Below are positions 32,502-36,297 of a stretch of 36,297 bases of DNA, in pieces. Source of the DNA: an uncultured Clostridia bacterium (GTDB lineage Bacteria > Bacillota > Clostridia > TANB77 > CAG-508); NCBI GenBank assembly GCA_947589645.1, contig CANQCG010000016.1:1-36297 (forward strand), written 5' to 3'. Made by a program: the position numbers and the translations under genes. Below the pieces are notes generated by a model. It made no database searches. It was not told the DNA's origin and saw nothing but the letters and a program-made list of their open reading frames with translations. Each line of letters begins with the position of its first letter. The first letter of the stretch is position 1.

Positions 32502-35357
32502 GTGAAAAAATCAAAATTAAAAGATATTTTAAAAAATAAATACCTAAAGCCTATAATAGTAATTGTATTTATATTAATATTTATATTAGTAAATTTTATA
32601 TCAATAAGGGGTAGCTATCTAGAATACAAAGAATTAGGAGAAAATTACCTTGAGATTTTCCGCACTAACATAAGATACAAATATATTATAATGGCAGTTA
32701 ACTTTGTTATTTTATACATATTAATATATTTTACAAATAGAGGAATAAAAAAAGGCATAAAACCTTTCTTAGAACAAGATAAGGTTGCGATGCCGAAGCT
32801 TCCTAACAAATCAATAGCACTAATAATTGCCACAATTGTAAGTGTAATATTTTCAAATCAAATTTTACAAAAAATATTAACTGCAACAAGAAATACCACA
32901 TTTTCACTAGCTGATCCAATATTTAATTTAGATATATCTTACTATCTATTTATTAAGCCAGTTATAGAATTTTTTATAGGTTATTTTGTAATATTAATAA
33001 TAGGCTTAACAATATATATGGCTGGTTATTATGTTATAGTATTTAATACTTATTGTGACGGAGTAGATAGGACACTTTTAAAGAAAAGTTTATTCTTTAA
33101 AAAATTATTAAGAAATGTAATAATTTTAGCTATAGCATTAGCAATATCAAATATGTTAAAAACACAAAATATTTTGTTAGAAAACTTCTTAACACTAAAA
33201 AATTCAGCTGAAACCGAGTTGACGGGTGCAGGGTTTATTGAATCTACAATAAAACTTGCTGGCGAAATAGTATATTCAATTTTAATTATAATTGTAGCTT
33301 TTACATCAGTAAGATATTTTAAAAAGGAACAAGCCAAAAAGGTAATAGCTAGCTTATCAGCTATACCAATATATTTTATATTATTATTTATAATTTTAAC
33401 TAGTGTAAATCTAATATATGTTAAACCAAATGAATTAGATATAGAAAGAAAATATATAGAAAGAAATATAGATTTTACGCAAAAAGCTTATAATATATCT
33501 ACACAAGAGGTAAACCTAGATTATTCTGGAACCATATCTAAAGATGAAGCAGAAGAAAATGTAGATGTTATAAATAATATACCAATTGTAAGTGAGCAAA
33601 TGGTAGTTAATACTTTGCAAGATACCCAAACTGAAAAAGGTTATTATAGTTATAGAAATGCCATGATTTCTAAATATGAAATTAATGGGGCAGAAAGAAT
33701 AGTATATGTATCTCCTAGAGAAATTGCCAATTCAAGTACGACATATAATTATAAAACTTATGAATACACACATGGCTATGGAGAAATTATAACTTCTGCA
33801 ACAGAAGTATCAGATCAAGGAGTTATAAAGTATTTCCAAAAAGATATTTCTGGGGAGGATAATGTAATAAAAATATCTGAGCCTCGTATATATTTTGGAA
33901 TGGAAACAAACGATACTATTGTAATAAATTCAAGAAACAAAGCAGAATATGACTATACAGATAGTGAAGGAAACGAAAATGTATATACTTATACAGGAAC
34001 AGCAGGCTTAGATTTAGACTTTGGCGACAGATTAGTGTTAGCAATGAAAGAAGGAGACTTAAAACTTGCTTTATCTACCAGTGTAACAAATGAAAGTAAA
34101 ATATTGATAAATAGAAACATTCGTGAAAGAGCTAAAAAAGTATTACCATACTTAATGTATGACGAAGAGCCATATACTGTAATAGGTGATGATGGTCACA
34201 TTTATTGGGTATTAGATGCTTACACAACATCAGACCAATATCCTTATTCTACATATACTAAAATTGAATATGAAGGCCAAACTAGAAGAATTAATTACAT
34301 AAGAAATTCTGTAAAAGTAATAATAAATGCTTACGATGGAACTATGAGATTCTATATTACAGATAAATATGATCCAATCGCCATGGCTTATAGAAAATTG
34401 TATCCAAGTTTATTTGAAGATATAAATTCAGAAATTCCAGAAGATATATCTAGCAAATTTGTTTATAAAGAATTTTTATATAATGTACAAGCTGAAATAC
34501 TTCAGGTTTATCATAATGTAAAGCCAGAAGTTTTATATAGAGGAAATGACATTTGGCAATTTGCTACATATAATACTACCCAAACAAATAAAGTAGTTGG
34601 TTCTGCTATTGAATCTTATTATACAATGATGAAGAACGAAAATAACGACCAAGGAGAATTTGGGCTAGTTCAAATGTATACAAAAGACAGCAAGTCTAAT
34701 ATAATTGCATATCTTGTTGGAACTAGTAACAAATGTGAGCAAAAGCTTACAGTATATAAATTTTCATCAGATAGCAATATTTTAGGTCCTACACAATTAG
34801 ATAATCAAATAGAGCATGATGAAGTCATATCTAAAGAAATTGATGAGTTAAATGTAACCGGAGCAAAGGTAAGTAAAAAAATTATTATTGTTCCTATAAA
34901 TAATACTTTGCTATATATTGAGCCAATATATCAAACAATACTAAACGAGTCAAATGTTCCAAGCTTAAAGAAGGTTATAGTTGCATCTGGAACCAAGATG
35001 GCAATAGGAGATAATTTACAATTAGCTCTAGCAAGCTTACTATCTCAAAATGCATTAAATATTGAGGTTAACAGAACAGATGATATTGAAGAGATGATTC
35101 AGTTAATAATTCAAGCAAATAAAAATCTTGAGGAATCAACTAGAAGTAATAATTGGGAAATGGTTGGAAGTGATTTGCAAGAATTACAAAATCTAATCGA
35201 GTCTTTAGAAAAAATAGTTGATGAACAAAAGAAAGAAGAAGCTGATGAACAAAATAAAGACGAAGCTAATGAAAAAGGTGAGGGTGCATCAATCAGTGTT
35301 GAAAATTCACAAGAGTCTATCTCAAATATTAACAATAATGTGATAATTGGTGAATAA
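32502..35357 (+). CDS. UPF0182 family large membrane protein
   Basis: A 951-residue UPF0182 (COG1615) protein. Seven or so membrane helices lie in the first 310 residues (first at about 15-35), followed by a long extracytoplasmic domain (about 310-880) with Tyr-rich family blocks such as YMLYDEEPYTV-like (near residue 550) and AYDGTMRFYITDKYDPIA. The C-terminus is a predicted coiled coil and an acidic tail (about 895-951, KKEEADEQNKDEANEKGEG). The family is common in Clostridia, Cyanobacteria and Actinobacteria, and its function is unknown. The start is GTG 32502 after GAAGGGAAGG, 23 nt after ftsY, so it is probably co-transcribed. Confidence 0.9.
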   Translation: MKKSKLKDILKNKYLKPIIVIVFILIFILVNFISIRGSYLEYKELGENYLEIFRTNIRYKYIIMAVNFVILYILIYFTNRGIKKGIKPFLEQDKVAMPKLPNKSIALIIATIVSVIFSNQILQKILTATRNTTFSLADPIFNLDISYYLFIKPVIEFFIGYFVILIIGLTIYMAGYYVIVFNTYCDGVDRTLLKKSLFFKKLLRNVIILAIALAISNMLKTQNILLENFLTLKNSAETELTGAGFIESTIKLAGEIVYSILIIIVAFTSVRYFKKEQAKKVIASLSAIPIYFILLFIILTSVNLIYVKPNELDIERKYIERNIDFTQKAYNISTQEVNLDYSGTISKDEAEENVDVINNIPIVSEQMVVNTLQDTQTEKGYYSYRNAMISKYEINGAERIVYVSPREIANSSTTYNYKTYEYTHGYGEIITSATEVSDQGVIKYFQKDISGEDNVIKISEPRIYFGMETNDTIVINSRNKAEYDYTDSEGNENVYTYTGTAGLDLDFGDRLVLAMKEGDLKLALSTSVTNESKILINRNIRERAKKVLPYLMYDEEPYTVIGDDGHIYWVLDAYTTSDQYPYSTYTKIEYEGQTRRINYIRNSVKVIINAYDGTMRFYITDKYDPIAMAYRKLYPSLFEDINSEIPEDISSKFVYKEFLYNVQAEILQVYHNVKPEVLYRGNDIWQFATYNTTQTNKVVGSAIESYYTMMKNENNDQGEFGLVQMYTKDSKSNIIAYLVGTSNKCEQKLTVYKFSSDSNILGPTQLDNQIEHDEVISKEIDELNVTGAKVSKKIIIVPINNTLLYIEPIYQTILNESNVPSLKKVIVASGTKMAIGDNLQLALASLLSQNALNIEVNRTDDIEEMIQLIIQANKNLEESTRSNNWEMVGSDLQELQNLIESLEKIVDEQKKEEADEQNKDEANEKGEGASISVENSQESISNINNNVIIGE

Positions 35358-35400
35358 CTTTAAAGTGAAAGCAATTAATTATTTATGAATAAAAAAGCCA

Positions 35401-35434
35401 AAAAAATCCACCCTAAATAAAAGGTGGATTTTTT
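35401..35434 (+). terminator. Rho-independent terminator after the UPF0182 gene, touching the next start codon
   Basis: A perfect 12-bp stem (AAAAAATCCACC at 35401-35412, complement at 35423-35434) with a 10-nt loop and a T6 end. ATG 35435 follows immediately, and its only Shine-Dalgarno candidate (AAGGTGG) is inside the hairpin's 3' arm and loop edge. Confidence 0.85.
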
Positions 35435-35735
35435 ATGTTTAGAAGGCAGTCGCAAGATAGAAAGGTAAATATTTTGCAAAGAAGCATAGATAATTTAATA
35501 AAGATATTGCAAAATAGCAATATTCATGAATTAACTTATATTTTAGGAAGTAAAAAGGAAATTATAAAAAGAAATCTACTTGCAGGTATATCAAGGGGAA
35601 TTGGTACACGGCATAGGGTTTACCATAATAACTGCAGTTATTATATATTTCCTACAAAAAATAGTAAGATTAAATATTCCAGTAATTGGAAAATATATAA
35701 ATGATATTATCGAGATTGTTAAAAGAACGAAATAA
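35435..35735 (+). pseudogene. DUF5665-like small membrane protein, frameshifted in the middle
   Basis: The N-terminal half (MFRRQSQDRKVNILQRSIDN..., then HELTYILGSKKEIIKRNLLAGISRGIG) matches small DUF5665-type proteins of Clostridia, which continue with a glycine-rich hydrophobic helix. As written, the frame becomes non-sensical after GIGT and stops near 35704. Dropping the extra C at about 35607 (GGTACACGGC to GGTACAGGC) gives GIGTGIGFTIITAVIIYFL and continues to TAA 35733-35735 with IPVIGKYINDIIEIVKRTK, a single membrane helix and a basic end. The restored protein is about 99 residues. Function is unknown. The family call rests on recall of the N-terminal half. Confidence 0.7.
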
Positions 35736-35772
35736 TTAAACACACAGATTCGCGTTAATCACTTAAGACACA

Positions 35773-35799
35773 AAAAAACCGCATTTGCTGCGGTTTTTT
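35773..35799. terminator. Bidirectional terminator between the DUF5665-like gene and tyrS
   Basis: An 11-bp stem (AAAAAACCGCA at 35773-35783, complement at 35789-35799) with a 5-nt loop; A and T tracts on either side allow use from both strands. Confidence 0.9.
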
Positions 35800-35816
35800 G
35801 AATATAGAATGAAGAC

Positions 35817-36297
35817 TTATTTTTCTAATTTATGGAAAACTTTTTTACCTTTTTTTAAGATAGCGTAACCATCAGCAAAATTGCTGTCAGTTAGCATATA
35901 AGATGTATCTGATATTTTGTTATCATTTAATGTAATTCCACCTTGTGCAACTAGAGTTCTTGCTTGACCTTTTGATGGTGCAATTCCAGCTAGAACGATA
36001 GCATCAATTATAGATATATTAATATTTTCTAATTTTGTAGATGGCATGCTTTCTAGATTACCTTGACCATTGAATAATGCATTAGCAGCTGATTCTGCTT
36101 TAATTGCTTCTTCTTCGCTGTGAACTAGCTTTGTTATTTCAAATGCTGCAACTCTTTTTGCTTCATTGATTTGTTCATCTTTTAAAGAAGACAATCTATC
36201 AATTTCCTCCATAGGAAGACGGGTTAATAAGCATAATACATTTCTTACATCGTTGTCTCCGATGTTTCTCCAATATTGATAAAATTCATAAGGAGAT
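35817..36297 (-). CDS. tyrS: Tyrosyl-tRNA synthetase, C-terminal part (partial)
   Basis: The minus-strand frame runs off the right edge. The visible 159 residues begin in the anticodon-binding region (SPYEFYQYWRNIGDNDV, CLLTRLPMEEIDRL) and end with an S4 RNA-binding domain (IIDAIVLAGIAPSKGQARTL, VAQGGITLNDNKI). These are standard features of bacterial TyrRS, which charges tRNA-Tyr. The catalytic Rossmann domain with HIGH and KMSKS motifs, and any T-box leader, lie outside the window. Confidence 0.95.
   Translation of the reverse strand, partial: SPYEFYQYWRNIGDNDVRNVLCLLTRLPMEEIDRLSSLKDEQINEAKRVAAFEITKLVHSEEEAIKAESAANALFNGQGNLESMPSTKLENINISIIDAIVLAGIAPSKGQARTLVAQGGITLNDNKISDTSYMLTDSNFADGYAILKKGKKVFHKLEK

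Overview
The window is about 36 kb of very AT-rich DNA with Gram-positive style Shine-Dalgarno sites and TTGxxx-17-TATAAT promoters. The spoIIM-xerD pair, ftsY, a UPF0182 membrane protein, a DUF5665-type protein and tyrS point to a low-GC Bacillota of class Clostridia, probably a gut-associated and possibly spore-forming lineage. This is inferred from gene families and base composition, because no taxonomic marker gene is present.

Layout. Positions 1-2.1 kb hold the tail of an unknown gene, spoIIM and xerD. At 2.1-2.4 kb is a small minus-strand gene with its own promoter. From 2.7 to 22.2 kb runs a long plus-strand Wzx/Wzy-type surface polysaccharide locus. It contains four membrane acyltransferases, a serine-acetyltransferase-like O-acetyltransferase, four GT4 glycosyltransferases, a dehydrogenase/nucleotidyltransferase/HAD/LicD cassette that looks like CDP-polyol phosphate synthesis and transfer, a radical SAM/SPASM enzyme, a Wzy polymerase, a Wzx flippase, a TupA-like ATP-grasp protein and UDP-glucose dehydrogenase. 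From 22.3 to 27.3 kb come a lytic transglycosylase, a VanZ-like protein, the initiating sugar-phosphate transferase and a CpsC/CpsD/CpsB tyrosine phosphoregulatory system, followed by a tRNA-Thr. From 27.4 to 30.3 kb a minus-strand operon (GT-C glycosyltransferase, DPPR-synthase-like UbiA, HAD phosphatase) looks like a polyprenyl-phosphate-pentose pathway. The rest is dinD under a candidate LexA box, ftsY, UPF0182, a DUF5665-like gene and tyrS.

The most striking signal is a set of apparent contingency loci in the polysaccharide cluster. Two unrelated acyl-transfer genes begin with a similar leader holding a pure (AC)n tract that encodes alternating His-Thr: (AC)13 in the acetyltransferase gene and (AC)18 in an acyltransferase-3 gene. 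From the most likely start the first is out of frame (OFF, repairable by one repeat unit) and the second is in frame (ON). A third acyltransferase carries a G7 tract, exceptional in this base composition, and a fourth carries A9 followed by (AT)9. Slipped-strand switching of O-acyl decoration, with the backbone machinery left constitutive, is the simplest model.

A caution: five genes (an acyltransferase, two glycosyltransferases, dinD, the DUF5665-like gene) each appear broken by one single-base frameshift. Some are in homopolymers and could be switches. Those outside the locus look more like sequencing error or decay, so read-level checks are needed before any one of them is interpreted.
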